A DNA stretch of 64,000 nt from CAVTLG01 sp963802635 (GCA_963802635.1 CAWDJJ010000002.1:620001-684000), one strand, 5' to 3'. Shown: positions 43,490-53,472, numbered from the stretch's first letter. Numbers and translations are program-made. Notes: generated by a model not told the origin, from the sequence alone.

Positions 43490-44785
43490 TTATGCTAAGT
43501 GGCTTGGCACGCTTATTGGCAATTGCAAAATTTCTCTGGCCGCATGTTCGCCGCTATGCATTGCTCCCTGGATACTACTGGACAGTGTATACTCACCAGC
43601 AATGTATAGACCGTCGATAGCGGTCCGATTGCTCGGTAACGTGTCAAATATGCCCGCAGATTGCGCAAATTGCGCAAAAGGAATACGGTACAACGCCAGT
43701 AGTTGCCAGTGCTGCAAATCGTGTTCGGGGAACCAGCCTGCCAGTTCTGCCCGACAGCACTGCTCTATCACGGCATCATCCTCAATTGGATCGCCCAGTA
43801 CCGTCACCGATAACAAATGCTTGCGGGGTGGCGCATAGGTTGGTGCAATATTCGTGAGGAGCACAGCATGATTAATATACGCCTGCGGGTCGCTATTGAG
43901 CAAAATTTTGCGCTGCGGATACAGACGCTCATCGCCAGCGAAATACAAACACACGCAGCTTAGCGCTTTGGATGGCAGTTTCTCTTGCACAAATTTCTCG
44001 GCGACAGGACTTGACGTTGCTACCACGACCTGATCCGCTTCGATTTTCTCGCCACTGATCAGCCGCACTCCGTGGACACGTCCTGCAGTCACCAACAACT
44101 CACCGACGCGCGCATTACAGCGCACCGATCCTCTGGGCAGTGCAGCGACAAGTTGATTGGGTATGCGCTGAATACCTTCCGCCGGTACGATAATATTGCC
44201 ACTCGCTAACATTTTAAAGATAAATTGGAACATGCGAGCGCTTGTTTGTAACGAACGATCCAGAAAAATACCACCGTAGAAGGGCCGCACAAAATTGTCA
44301 AGATACGGCTCTGAGAAGCTTGCTCTCCGTAGATACGCCTCACTCGACTCATCCTGCCCGGCTGGCTGCAACTTACCCGCAAAAATATCACTGGTCGTTT
44401 GCCGAGCTAGCTGCATACGCAAGCGTAATGTACGCAGCTTATCCGTCGCAGGCACCAGCGGATTGAGTAAGCTGTTGAGGGCATGACGCGGATCACGCAG
44501 GGGATCGCTAATCTCGTAGCGCTTGCCACGGCGCATCAGGATCGCTCCTGGCTCAAACTTGCGCTGCTTGAGCGTCTCCAAATTGAGATGACGTGCCACT
44601 GCCGGATATGCCGTAAATAGGACTTGAAAACCACGATCCAGGCGATAGCCATCCTCGTGGTAATCTGTGCGTAAACGACCACCTGCCTGGTCCGCCGCAT
44701 CCAGGACAAGAACCTCGCGTTTGGCCGCTGCCAGAGACTTTGCACACGTCAATCCGGCCAGTCCTGCGCCGACGATAATAATCAT
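43490..44785 (-). CDS. FAD-dependent oxidoreductase of the amine oxidase/desaturase fold
   Basis: 431 residues from the ATG preceded by GAGGTATTGGGT. The FAD-binding Rossmann motif IIIVGAGLAGLTCAKSLAAA is at the very start, with VLDAADQAGGRLRTD as the second conserved block and YIAGEYTLSSSIQGAMHSGEHAA as the C-terminal FAD motif. Similar proteins oxidise amines, porphyrinogens or carotenoids; the substrate cannot be told. It follows the DUF1015 gene by four bases, so they form an operon. Confidence 0.85.
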   Translation of the reverse strand: MIIIVGAGLAGLTCAKSLAAAKREVLVLDAADQAGGRLRTDYHEDGYRLDRGFQVLFTAYPAVARHLNLETLKQRKFEPGAILMRRGKRYEISDPLRDPRHALNSLLNPLVPATDKLRTLRLRMQLARQTTSDIFAGKLQPAGQDESSEAYLRRASFSEPYLDNFVRPFYGGIFLDRSLQTSARMFQFIFKMLASGNIIVPAEGIQRIPNQLVAALPRGSVRCNARVGELLVTAGRVHGVRLISGEKIEADQVVVATSSPVAEKFVQEKLPSKALSCVCLYFAGDERLYPQRKILLNSDPQAYINHAVLLTNIAPTYAPPRKHLLSVTVLGDPIEDDAVIEQCCRAELAGWFPEHDLQHWQLLALYRIPFAQFAQSAGIFDTLPSNRTAIDGLYIAGEYTLSSSIQGAMHSGEHAAREILQLPISVPSHLA

Positions 44786-44795
44786 ACCCAATACC

Positions 44796-46103
44796 TCACC
44801 ATAAAGGATTCATTACCAACCCGGTCGCCAGCTTCGGGTAGAGATACGTTGACTTCTGCGGCATGCGGTCGTCCGCCAGCGCCACATCGCGCACCTGCCG
44901 GAACGGAATACCATTGAGTAATAGCACCGCCTGAGCTTCTCCACGCTCCAACGCTTGCAATGTTTGTTGGGTGTCGTGCGAGTAGCGTATATATTTGCCA
45001 GATGCGACATCCTCAGCAGTTATATGCAGCAACGTTTCCAGGATGAGAGCTTGCACAACAGCTACATCTAAGGCATTCCAGGCGGCGGAATGTCCGCTTG
45101 CTTGCATGCTCTGGCGACCTCGCTCATTTACGCTTAGTAGCAGTGTTTGTTTTGCCGTCTTTACCACCAGAGACGGCTGTTGTTGTCCGGCCTGGGCCAG
45201 TTTCTCCAGTACAGTAGTGCTAGACTCCGTATTATCCAGAACTTGCACAGCAAAATAGCGGCTTAGTTGCTCAGGTGAGAGTGCATGAAGCGCTTGCGGC
45301 GCGAGATCTAGCAGCATCCGATGCGCGGGCAGTACCAGCATGCCCGGATCATCCACAGCAACGAGCGCCATCAGTACAAAGTTTACGCCGTCCATTGGAT
45401 GAAGTTCCTTACGCTGCTCCAGGATCTCATTGCGATAGTTCAATGCCGTAGTGTAGCGATGATGTCCATCGGCTATATATAATTGACGCTGCACAAAGAA
45501 ACGTTGTATCTGTGCAATATGCTCTCCATCCGTAATTGGTTGCAGGCGATGTTCTTCTCCCACTTCATCCACAACCTGCACTTCTGCCTGCTCAGCATAC
45601 GTGCCAAACAGTTGGCGCAGGTATCCCTGTGGATCATCATACATACACAGAATGGGACTCAAATTCGTCGCGCATGCTCGTAGCAGATTCAGCCGGTCTA
45701 CTTTATCTTTCGTACGTGTATGTTCATGCGGTAACACGACACGGGAACTCCAGGGTTCCAGGCGCACACGTGCCAGGAGACTCGTTCGTCGATAGGCTTG
45801 CGCCCCATAGGTGAAGCTTTGCTGATAGAGGTAATAACCAGGATGGGCTTCCTGCTGCAATATACCTTGCCTGCGCCACTCAGAAAGCGCCGCGGCTGCT
45901 CGTGTGTAAACCGTATCCAGTGTATTATCTGTAGACAGACGACGGCCCAATTCCAGGCGAATCACATTATAAGGATGACGCTCATAATAGCATTGCTGGG
46001 CCTCCTGGCTAATCACGTCAAAGGGAGGAGTGATTACCTGAGCTAGATTTTCTACTTTCGCCTGTGTATAACGTAGCCCTCGTAGTGGCTGAACATCTGC
46101 CAT
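44796..46103 (-). CDS. DUF1015-family protein
   Basis: About 435 residues; ATG after GGGAG, a GTG two codons earlier is possible. It shows the family's run of conserved blocks: PLRGLRYTQ, ITPPFDVIS near residue 25, YNVIRLELG, LPHEHTRTKDKVDRLNLLRA near 125, and YIADGHHRYTTAL near 215. The family is widespread with no settled function; the last motif (ADGHHR) suggests metal or phosphate chemistry. Co-transcribed with the FAD oxidase. Confidence 0.87.
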   Translation of the reverse strand: MADVQPLRGLRYTQAKVENLAQVITPPFDVISQEAQQCYYERHPYNVIRLELGRRLSTDNTLDTVYTRAAAALSEWRRQGILQQEAHPGYYLYQQSFTYGAQAYRRTSLLARVRLEPWSSRVVLPHEHTRTKDKVDRLNLLRACATNLSPILCMYDDPQGYLRQLFGTYAEQAEVQVVDEVGEEHRLQPITDGEHIAQIQRFFVQRQLYIADGHHRYTTALNYRNEILEQRKELHPMDGVNFVLMALVAVDDPGMLVLPAHRMLLDLAPQALHALSPEQLSRYFAVQVLDNTESSTTVLEKLAQAGQQQPSLVVKTAKQTLLLSVNERGRQSMQASGHSAAWNALDVAVVQALILETLLHITAEDVASGKYIRYSHDTQQTLQALERGEAQAVLLLNGIPFRQVRDVALADDRMPQKSTYLYPKLATGLVMNPLW

Positions 46104-46419
46104 ATGCACAAAACTCCCATTTCTTTTCGCTCTTAATGTATAAAGTAGAGATGCACCTTTAGCTCATGTACCCTCATCTCGCTAGAGCAGGCATCGAGTA
46201 CAACACGGAAACGCACCTCGTTGCTCCTTCGGGGACATTGACAGAAAAAGTCCACGCAGAGGCAGACTTTGCAGTCCTCTTCGACCTTCTTCATTACCCA
46301 TGGTATAAGCTCATTGTACCACGCTGCACAGTATTGGGCCATATGCCAGAACCCCATTAGAAATATATTTCCTTGCATTCAGATGAAATGGGCATAGTAC
46401 CTATGTTCTCATCAAGTGC

Positions 46420-46448
46420 TTGACAGCCAGATAGGCCTGTGTTATTAT
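46420..46448 (+). promoter_or_regulatory. Near-consensus promoter with no protein gene directly behind it
   Basis: TTGACA, 17 bases, TATTAT. The next gene starts 436 bases downstream, so it drives either a long leader or a small RNA. Confidence 0.65.
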
Positions 46449-46523
46449 CTGCATGTAGCACAAATGTTCTAAATTAGAAAGGCTCTCCCAATCCCCTTGG
46501 TTTCCTCATAGCTTCCTCAGCAT

Positions 46524-46561
46524 GAGCGGTCGGGTTCTCCCCACTCTCCCCCCGACCGCTC
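46524..46561 (+). ncRNA. Candidate structured RNA or leader hairpin
   Basis: GAGCGGTCGGG pairs perfectly with CCCGACCGCTC around a 16-base C-rich loop, about 70 bases after a strong promoter. No U-tract follows, so it is not a simple terminator. RNA class unknown. Confidence 0.35.
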
Positions 46562-46884
46562 GGGGCTGGCAGGTTTCCAACTTCAGGTGATAACTCTTTC
46601 TTTGTCAGTTAAGTAGCCACAAGTCCTATGCACTGCTTAGCAAATTGACGTATGGTAATACAACAAGTAGAATCATCATTGTGGCATATTCATATTCAGA
46701 TGCAAGTTCCAACGATCAGATAGTACTATCTGATGCATGTAGTGAAAAAAAAGATGGTCCATTTTACATGCATATATACTGCTATTGTGTTATCGTTATG
46801 AGGTTTTCTATCGGGACAACAAGAGAAAGAGGGGAAAACCTGTCGCTTGTCCTGTATTATATTGTCAATTGAGAGAGAGGCTGT

Positions 46885-49032
46885 ATGCAAACATTTTCTG
46901 TTGATCTCCTTGTAGGGCAGATACTTGGGAATTATCGTGTGGAGCGTTTACTGGGACAAGGACGTTTACATGCAATCTACCTGGCACGAAATTTGTCATT
47001 GCGACGTACTGACGCTCTCACTCTCTACATCATCCCTGAGCGCTTCTCCGCTGATGCCCGTCAGCGTTTCCTCGCTCGCTTCCGCAAAGAGGCTGCCGCT
47101 GTTACTGCGTTGGTCCACCCACATGTTTTGCCAGTGCATGAGTATGGTGAACAGTCAGGGTATCCTTATTTAGTAACACCCTATATGACAAACGGCTCGT
47201 TAGCTGATCTTTTGAAGCAACAAGGACGTTTCGATACTGCACATACACAGGAAATTCTGGAACAAGTCATCACCGGACTCACCTATGCTCATCTGCGCGG
47301 CTTTATTCACGGCACCCTGAAACCCGCCAATATCATATTGAGCGACGATGGCACGATACAAGTTGCTGGTTTCGGCCTTATGCACATCCTCCAGGCCAGT
47401 GGCATCGAATATGCTGATCAGCCCTATGCTCATCTGCTGAGCATCACGGGGACCTTTTTAGCTGCACCTGAGTATCTTGCGCCCGAAATCGTGCAAGGCC
47501 AATCTATCGATGCACGCTCAGATATCTACGCGCTTGGTTGTATCCTGTTCGAATTATTGAGTGGAAAACCGCCATTTACGGGTTCCAATCCACTAGAGGT
47601 TGCCAGGCAACACGTCACGCAAGCCATTCCTTCGCTACGCACACTGCGTCCAGACATTCCCATCGCCCTGGTTTCTGTGGTAAACCAGGCGCTCGACCGT
47701 GATCCGTCGCGCCGTTTTCAACAGATCAGCGAGCTAGGCGAAGCCTTCTCGCAAGTATTTAGGGGCACAACGCCTCAAATGCAACGCCAGATCTCAGCCG
47801 AAGCAAACGCTGCAGTGCGCATCACCCGTTCATTACAAGACACACCTGCTGAAGGCTATGCATCCCATAACTGGCAATTAATGCCACCTATTGTCACTAG
47901 CAAAACGCCGACCATCGCTAAAAGCGCACCTGGCAAAAAAGCGCGTGTTCCTGATCCACCTACCCTGGTAGATGAAGATGACTGGCAGTTAGCCAGCCAA
48001 CCACTTGGCGAATTTATGTCCACTATGAAGCCAGTCAGAGCAATGGCTCCAGCGGTACCGCCTGCTATGCTCACAACAGCGCCTGCACCTATGCAAAACG
48101 GCTCTCCGCTCGTTCAATCTATGCCTGCTGCGTCAGCGCCCAATCCATATAATATGATACCAGCAGCACAGGCTCCGGTCCCAGTGAAGCCTTCTGATCC
48201 TGGTACTGATAAGAGTGAGTTAGCAAAAGCCTATGCATGGTGGTCACAACCAGGGATTGCCGCATCGCCCGCACCCATACAGCCTGAACAGCCTGCTCAA
48301 CCCGTGTCGTATGTACAGCCTGCTCAATATGCACAGCCCGTACAGCAAGCTCAACCTGTGTGGACGCTTGCGCAGCCTGCTCAACTCGCACAATCTGCAC
48401 AAGCGCCCACGCAGGAACCTATGCGCCTGCCAGGACCGGAAGCTGACTGGACTGCCGATGCATATATGCAGCCGATGAGTTCCGCGCCCTATGGCAAGGG
48501 TCCTCGTAAAATCAAGCGCAGGAACGCTATCGCACTTCTGGCTATCGGGGCCGTCGCTGCTGCTGGCGCTGGTGTTATATTTGATCTGAAGCATACATCT
48601 GCAACTAGCCCGCGAGCTACGATTAGCACCAATCAACAAACGACGACAACTCAGACAAAGCCAGCCGCAACAACGCAGATCAAACAGCCAACACCAACGC
48701 AGGGGACTGGCACCCAGACACAAACGGGGACAGTCATTGGAGCAACAACTCAGGCCAAGAATACAGCAATTCCTTTTACAAATCCGGCGGATAATCAGGC
48801 GAGTTTACTTATTCGTTCAACGACCGGGACATTTACGGCGTATGAGCGAGCCTGCACCCATCAGGGAGTCGCAGTCAATTACGATCCGAATACTTCAACG
48901 CTGATCTGCCCCTTGCATGGAGCTATCTTCGATCCCGCGAATAACGGGGCAGTTCTGCAAGGACCCGCCACAAAGCCCTTACCCAGCGTCAAAATAACCG
49001 TGAGTAATAGCGGTCAGGTCACTGCTGTGTAG
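46885..49032 (+). CDS. Pseudokinase-Rieske fusion membrane protein
   Basis: 715 residues. Residues 15-290 have the fold motifs of a Ser/Thr kinase (LLGQGRLHAIYLA; APEYLAPE near 195; DIYALGCILFELLSG near 213). However, the beta-3 Lys is Tyr48, the HRD loop is H142-G-T144 (LKPAN kept), and DFG is G162-FG, so catalysis looks lost. A Pro/Ala/Gln-rich linker (about 400-535) leads to one membrane helix (IALLAIGAVAAAGAGVI, about 548). Outside it lies a Rieske domain with C657-T-H659 and C675-PL-H678, the complete 2Fe-2S ligand set. It could couple an inner signalling module to an outer redox cofactor. Confidence 0.85.
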   Translation: MQTFSVDLLVGQILGNYRVERLLGQGRLHAIYLARNLSLRRTDALTLYIIPERFSADARQRFLARFRKEAAAVTALVHPHVLPVHEYGEQSGYPYLVTPYMTNGSLADLLKQQGRFDTAHTQEILEQVITGLTYAHLRGFIHGTLKPANIILSDDGTIQVAGFGLMHILQASGIEYADQPYAHLLSITGTFLAAPEYLAPEIVQGQSIDARSDIYALGCILFELLSGKPPFTGSNPLEVARQHVTQAIPSLRTLRPDIPIALVSVVNQALDRDPSRRFQQISELGEAFSQVFRGTTPQMQRQISAEANAAVRITRSLQDTPAEGYASHNWQLMPPIVTSKTPTIAKSAPGKKARVPDPPTLVDEDDWQLASQPLGEFMSTMKPVRAMAPAVPPAMLTTAPAPMQNGSPLVQSMPAASAPNPYNMIPAAQAPVPVKPSDPGTDKSELAKAYAWWSQPGIAASPAPIQPEQPAQPVSYVQPAQYAQPVQQAQPVWTLAQPAQLAQSAQAPTQEPMRLPGPEADWTADAYMQPMSSAPYGKGPRKIKRRNAIALLAIGAVAAAGAGVIFDLKHTSATSPRATISTNQQTTTTQTKPAATTQIKQPTPTQGTGTQTQTGTVIGATTQAKNTAIPFTNPADNQASLLIRSTTGTFTAYERACTHQGVAVNYDPNTSTLICPLHGAIFDPANNGAVLQGPATKPLPSVKITVSNSGQVTAV

Positions 49033-49200
49033 TATTGCATACAGCTATAAGCTTGATCTGTTACATTGTAAACATATGCCTGCATATCGACAATCACATG
49101 TTCATCCATTACCGATGCGCAGGCATATTACGAGAGTATATTACTTTGTGCTCAAGTCCATTACTTTCTCGCGCAAGAGAGAGCCTTATAGGTCACAGTA

Positions 49201-50328
49201 TCAGGCAAATACTGCGCCTGCAAGGGCAATCGTAACAGCATAACCGATGATACTAACATATTGGTTGGTGAACGCGAGATCCGATATAGTACGGTGTCTA
49301 TTCATTATATCTCGTGTTTTCATCATTCGCCATTCTTGCTCTCTTTGCTCAATATATTGCTTCGACTCCCTCTCAAAAAATATTTTATATTGTGTGATCT
49401 TTGCATCTGTCATACCCTTCCTTTTACCTTCAGTCTCCAGTCTGTGTATGGCATCCTGATTTATTTTTTCGAGTTTCTCATACAAAGAAACCTTATCAAA
49501 AGCTATTTTATTCTCCATCTGTGCAATTTTTTCTGCCCGTTTTTGTGTTTTTATTTGTTCCCAATTGAGACGATAGTGTAGTCTCATGCCAAGATATTTG
49601 CGGCTATTCCTCTCTATATGAGTCCGTCTTTCCTCAAAGGCAAGGTGAACCTTTGCAATATATTTCTTATCAGATGCTTTATACCATTTTTTCTCAAAAT
49701 AACTTATGAATTTCTCAAACATTGTTTTTTTGTCCTTTCTATAAAATCTATCTAATCGATGCAATTTTTTACGATATCGGTAATCCTCTCTAAAGTAATG
49801 CTCGAACGTCCTTTCAAATTTTTTTCTTTTTAATGCTGCTTCTTCCAACCTTCTGTGTTTATCTGCCGGTTTACTTCTACCTGCTCTTTCATTTGCATCA
49901 TAATCAAGAACATGCTCAAATATTATCTGTTTGAGTTGCTCTTTATCTTTATCAAAGCCTTTTTCACTAGGGGATAATGTTAAATCATCTATCGCTGTTT
50001 TTTCACTTTTTCTATCTCCAGATAATGTTCTATTGATATCATTTGATGATGATGCACCGTTAGAATCATTATGTACGCTTCCTGTTTTTCCATCACTACT
50101 CACAAATCTATATGGAAACGGTTCTGGCGTCAATTGTAAAAATCCTCTATCAACATCTTTTGGAAGCAGTTCTGGCGTCAATGTCAAAAATCTCCTTCCC
50201 GATGAACTGCTATCACCCCTTTTTTCATCATGTAAACATCTAATTACATCTATTCCTTCATTACCTGAACCATTCGACAATATTGGAACTTCAGACATTG
50301 GTATATCTGTATGTCTATTCGAAACCAT
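49201..50328 (-). CDS. AT-rich lysine-rich coiled-coil protein with C-terminal membrane anchor
   Basis: About 375 residues; ATG after AGGTGATT, a GTG at 50337 is possible. The N-terminal 130 residues are Ser/Asp-rich and disordered, with two copies of an F-L-x-LTPE-x-x-P motif (about 47-75). Residues 140-350 are strongly charged helices (KKFERTFEHYFREDYRYRKK and on). The last 20 residues are hydrophobic (IIGYAVTIALAGAVFA), a tail anchor. Base composition is far richer in AT than the neighbours, a possible sign of transfer. No family recognised. Confidence 0.6.
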   Translation of the reverse strand: MVSNRHTDIPMSEVPILSNGSGNEGIDVIRCLHDEKRGDSSSSGRRFLTLTPELLPKDVDRGFLQLTPEPFPYRFVSSDGKTGSVHNDSNGASSSNDINRTLSGDRKSEKTAIDDLTLSPSEKGFDKDKEQLKQIIFEHVLDYDANERAGRSKPADKHRRLEEAALKRKKFERTFEHYFREDYRYRKKLHRLDRFYRKDKKTMFEKFISYFEKKWYKASDKKYIAKVHLAFEERRTHIERNSRKYLGMRLHYRLNWEQIKTQKRAEKIAQMENKIAFDKVSLYEKLEKINQDAIHRLETEGKRKGMTDAKITQYKIFFERESKQYIEQREQEWRMMKTRDIMNRHRTISDLAFTNQYVSIIGYAVTIALAGAVFA

Positions 50329-50337
50329 GGTAATCAC

Positions 50338-50744
50338 CTATTTCTCATGAAAGCTAATCAACATATCTCGTAACTCTTCACAATGCAACTCGCATAAAGC
50401 CACCTGATACCCTGATGGCTGTGATCTGTATCGCCAGCGCAGATGCTGTTGTACAGCTATAGGGACGACCATATGAGTCGTTCCTATGCAATCTTTCGAT
50501 CTCTGCCAGGCTTACACATCACCTGAAGAATCACCCACGTTCCTAAAAATAGTCCGTGTCGATGTCTACAAATGGATTATACACTATAAACAGTAAAAAA
50601 GAGTTACGGATATGATAGGTGGAATATCTGGGTCCCATCAAGAATCTCGCTTCTATAGTAAAAAATAGATCAATGCGACCATCTTGCGCCGCTGTGCTAC
50701 GATACATACAAACATAGGCCGACTAAACAAGGATAAATACCATC
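50338..50744. other. Gene-free interval
   Basis: About 400 bases between divergent genes, no supported frame or dyad; promoters for both flanking genes are expected here. Confidence 0.5.
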
Positions 50745-51260
50745 ATGGATAGCGACGACGAGTTCCCCTCGGAAGCGACGGAGACTGGCAGCGACGAGCT
50801 GCTTTCAGACGATAATTTGCGCCTCCCTGAAAGCGCCAGTACGCTCGTGCGCGTGCATGCGATACGCGCCTGGCTCTCTCGGAGACAGCAAGAGAGCCGC
50901 ATTGCTATTGGTACTACAGCTCTCTCGCTGCAACAGATGGAGCAAGACGAGCCACAGGGAACGCGCTTACGTCGTCGGGAACTTGAGAAGCGTGCGCAGT
51001 ATGTACAGCAAGCACAACAGATCTCTCAGGCAACCCAACAGCGCCTGAGCGCTTACGAGGAGGCCGAGGAGTTGTTAGAAGATTGTATTAACCATATCAC
51101 AGTTGGAGAACGTCTACTTGTCGAATATTATCTCATGCTGGATGAACTGATACAAAATAGCTTACAGGAGGGCGCTACAGAGCAGACCCCTCGGCTGCAA
51201 GCATTGGCTGAAGTACAACATCGCGTTGAGCATGTCGGTACTCCTGGCGATGACGAGTAA
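50745..51260 (+). CDS. Hypothetical acidic coiled-coil protein
   Basis: 171 residues with an acidic N-terminus (MDSDDEFPSEATETGSDE) and a long amphipathic helix rich in Gln, Glu and Arg (about 55-150, including LRRRELEKRAQYVQQAQQIS). No membrane segment, no recognised domain. A ribosome site AAGGATAAA lies somewhat far upstream. It stands alone between opposed genes. Confidence 0.55.
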   Translation: MDSDDEFPSEATETGSDELLSDDNLRLPESASTLVRVHAIRAWLSRRQQESRIAIGTTALSLQQMEQDEPQGTRLRRRELEKRAQYVQQAQQISQATQQRLSAYEEAEELLEDCINHITVGERLLVEYYLMLDELIQNSLQEGATEQTPRLQALAEVQHRVEHVGTPGDDE

Positions 51261-51370
51261 GCTAACCCGCATCAATAAGCAGCGGAACGTCCTCCTTTTC
51301 GGTTGCATCAAGCTTTAGATAGTGCTTGATTTCGGCTCAATAGTGACAAAAAGCGTGCACATTCCAAACA

Positions 51371-51910
51371 CTATCTAAACGCGATAGGAGGCTGATTACC
51401 AAACAATAATGTTAGCTTGGAGAGGGACACTTTGTTGGCAACGGCAAAGTCAAAAAAGCCCGTTTGCGGACTATTCGGCAGTTGATCCGCTGGCAGCGAA
51501 ATGAGTTTTGTGCTAATCACAGAGCCATCTGGCAGCTTTAAATGGGCCAGCGAGTAATAATTAATACCGACTGGCTGCCGCCCATGGTAGGTCGTTTGCG
51601 CGACGACACGCACGGTATAGGTGCCTCCAGGCTTCATATCATCAGAGTATGCCGACGCAAGCATGGCTTTGGTGAAAGCCATATGCACGCCATTCACTTC
51701 CAGCGAGCGGTTTATAGTCACCGTATCAACCAGATTTGTAATCTGTAATGTCCCTTCACCTAGTGGCACATCCCCCGTTGTATTTTCATTGTCACCGTCT
51801 TGCGGTCCATAGAGTAACCCGAGTACTGTCACACCTAAAATAATGACCAGAGCGAGGATAACACGCCCCCGGCGTGAGAGAAGTGGACGTTTTTGCGTTG
51901 TTTCTAACAT
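51371..51910 (-). CDS. Membrane-anchored extracytoplasmic protein, DUF4352-like
   Basis: 179 residues; ATG after AAGGCAAACAT. One N-terminal membrane helix (VILALVIILGVTVLGLLYG) is followed by a beta-rich outer domain (LEVNGVHMAFTKAML...GGTYTVRVVAQTTYHG...LPDGSVISTK), a pattern seen in DUF4352-type immunoglobulin-like domains. The assignment is tentative. Function unknown. Confidence 0.6.
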   Translation of the reverse strand: MLETTQKRPLLSRRGRVILALVIILGVTVLGLLYGPQDGDNENTTGDVPLGEGTLQITNLVDTVTINRSLEVNGVHMAFTKAMLASAYSDDMKPGGTYTVRVVAQTTYHGRQPVGINYYSLAHLKLPDGSVISTKLISLPADQLPNSPQTGFFDFAVANKVSLSKLTLLFGNQPPIAFR

Positions 51911-52234
51911 ATGTTTGCCTTATATTTCTTTGCATCCAGTTGCTGTGCGTTGCGGGAGCAATTCCGCCTGTCTATACTAGAGATTTTCGGACTCTCCGTC
52001 CATGATGGGAAACAGGATAGCAGGCGCACGCGAGGTGACGCCCCAATTTCCCGACGTTGCCGCCGGAAGGAGGATGATCCGATTTTCGCTCCTGATCCTA
52101 CCGCTAAGTAATAATAAAACATATTATAGCAAAGAAGTACAGAGATGACATCACACCCTGCCTTCTCATCCAGGGCTTGTGAATGCTCCCATCAGAGCAA
52201 AACGATACAGAAGGAAACAGGCAAATAATCCTTG

Positions 52235-52398
52235 TCGTCCTTGCTCAACTGTACCCAATCAGATGACCGCTACTCTCTCTTTGTCCCTAGATACACCTGG
52301 ACAGTGGCATTTCTTTCCTCTAAGCTAGAAAAGGCGACTAATTGTATTGCATTGTATTAGGAGCTATCTTCTTCGAAGAGAGAGAAAGGAACAAGATA
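52235..52398 (+). repeat. Conserved leader of peptidase paralogue 1
   Basis: About 160 bases that recur ahead of each of the three peptidase genes: TTTGTCCCTAGAT, TAGAAAAGGC-ACTAATTG and the GAAAGGAACAAGAT ribosome region. The conservation shows that the duplicated unit included the promoter. Confidence 0.6.
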
Positions 52399-53235
52399 TT
52401 GAAAATATCCTGGTTTCGCACGCACATTCGTCTAACTGTGGCCGTAGTCAGTGCTACACTCTTACTTGCGACAAGTGTTATCGTTTTTGCAGGTCATCTG
52501 TCGTTCATACATGCGTCTGTCCCAATAACAGGTGGAACGAACTCATACAACTGGGCAGGCTATGAAGCAGACGCAACGCGTGGAACATATACAAACGTCT
52601 ATATAAGATTTGAAGTGCCCACTATTACTGGTGGCTCACCGGGAGATGTGGTCTCTGTATGGGCTGGTCTCGGCGGCGTTCCAGGCGTCACCGATCCGAC
52701 CGTGCTGGTGGAAGCTGGCGTCACCTCAACGCTTGATCAAAATGGAAATCAGGTCAACACTCCCTGGTGGGAGGTCGATCCTTCTGTTGGTCAACAAGTG
52801 ATGCCAATAGGCACCATTAACTCTGGCGATACCATTACTATGTTCGTCACCTCCAATTGGCAAGGAAGCGGTGCCGATACCTTCTCGATCAGCGATTACG
52901 CCACAGGAGACTCTTACGTCACTCCTCCTTTAACGGACAGCGCAGATTTCTCCGACAGCGCGACAGCCGAATGCATGGTTGGATATCCACAAATCAGCGG
53001 CGACGGCATGGCGCACCACTTCGCCGAGTTCAATCGATCATCAGCAGCACACGCGCTCAATATTGATAATTGCACCGTTGGCACAGACAATTCGCAAACC
53101 GGGATTGGCAACGTTACCCATAGCTTCGTTCAGATGATGACTAGTGATGGCTCGACTACGATGGCCGCTCCTGGAGTTATCACCAATGATGATGGGACGA
53201 GTTTCACTGTCTACTGGTACAACCCTAGTTCATAG
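52399..53235 (+). CDS. Secreted G1-family (glutamic) peptidase paralogue 1, catalytic Gln replaced
   Basis: 278 residues from a TTG behind GAAAGGAACAAGATA, the position that aligns one codon after the ATG of paralogue 3. A signal peptide (VVSATLLLATSVIVFAGHLSFIHA) precedes an eqolisin-type beta-sandwich: NWAGYEADA, SVWAGLGGV, WWEVDPS, GDTITMFVTSNW and SATAECMV. The catalytic Glu in TAEC is kept, but LVQAG, which holds the catalytic Gln in the other two copies, reads LVEAG. Activity is therefore doubtful. These peptidases work at acid pH outside the cell. Confidence 0.8.
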   Translation: MKISWFRTHIRLTVAVVSATLLLATSVIVFAGHLSFIHASVPITGGTNSYNWAGYEADATRGTYTNVYIRFEVPTITGGSPGDVVSVWAGLGGVPGVTDPTVLVEAGVTSTLDQNGNQVNTPWWEVDPSVGQQVMPIGTINSGDTITMFVTSNWQGSGADTFSISDYATGDSYVTPPLTDSADFSDSATAECMVGYPQISGDGMAHHFAEFNRSSAAHALNIDNCTVGTDNSQTGIGNVTHSFVQMMTSDGSTTMAAPGVITNDDGTSFTVYWYNPSS

Positions 53236-53258
53236 AGACAACGCAAGGAAAAAGGAGA

Positions 53259-53286
53259 CGGGCAAGTGCATACTAGAGCTTGCCCG
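53259..53286 (+). terminator. Hairpin after peptidase paralogue 1
   Basis: CGGGCAAG pairs with CTTGCCCG, 25 bases after the stop; no U-tract. Confidence 0.45.
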
Positions 53287-53330
53287 GAAACTGTACAAGA
53301 GCCAGTGGGCATGGCTTACTGACTGTACCT

Positions 53331-53472
53331 AGCAAATTGCACTTCCCTCTCTTTTTGTCCCTAGATTCATCTAGGCAGTGGCTTTTCTTCCCTGTAAGCT
53401 AGAAAAGGCAACTAATTGTATTGCATTGTATTAGGAGCCATCTTCTTCGAAGAGAGAGAAAGGAACAAGATA
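53331..53472 (+). repeat. Conserved leader of peptidase paralogue 2
   Basis: Near-identical to the leader of paralogue 1 over its last 80 bases. Confidence 0.6.

Larger units (their letters stand above)
46104..46884. other. Long gene-free region with promoter and hairpin
   Basis: Nearly 800 bases without a supported protein gene. It contains a near-consensus promoter (46420-46448) and a strong hairpin (46524-46561), then an AT-rich stretch leading to the kinase-like gene. Confidence 0.55.
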
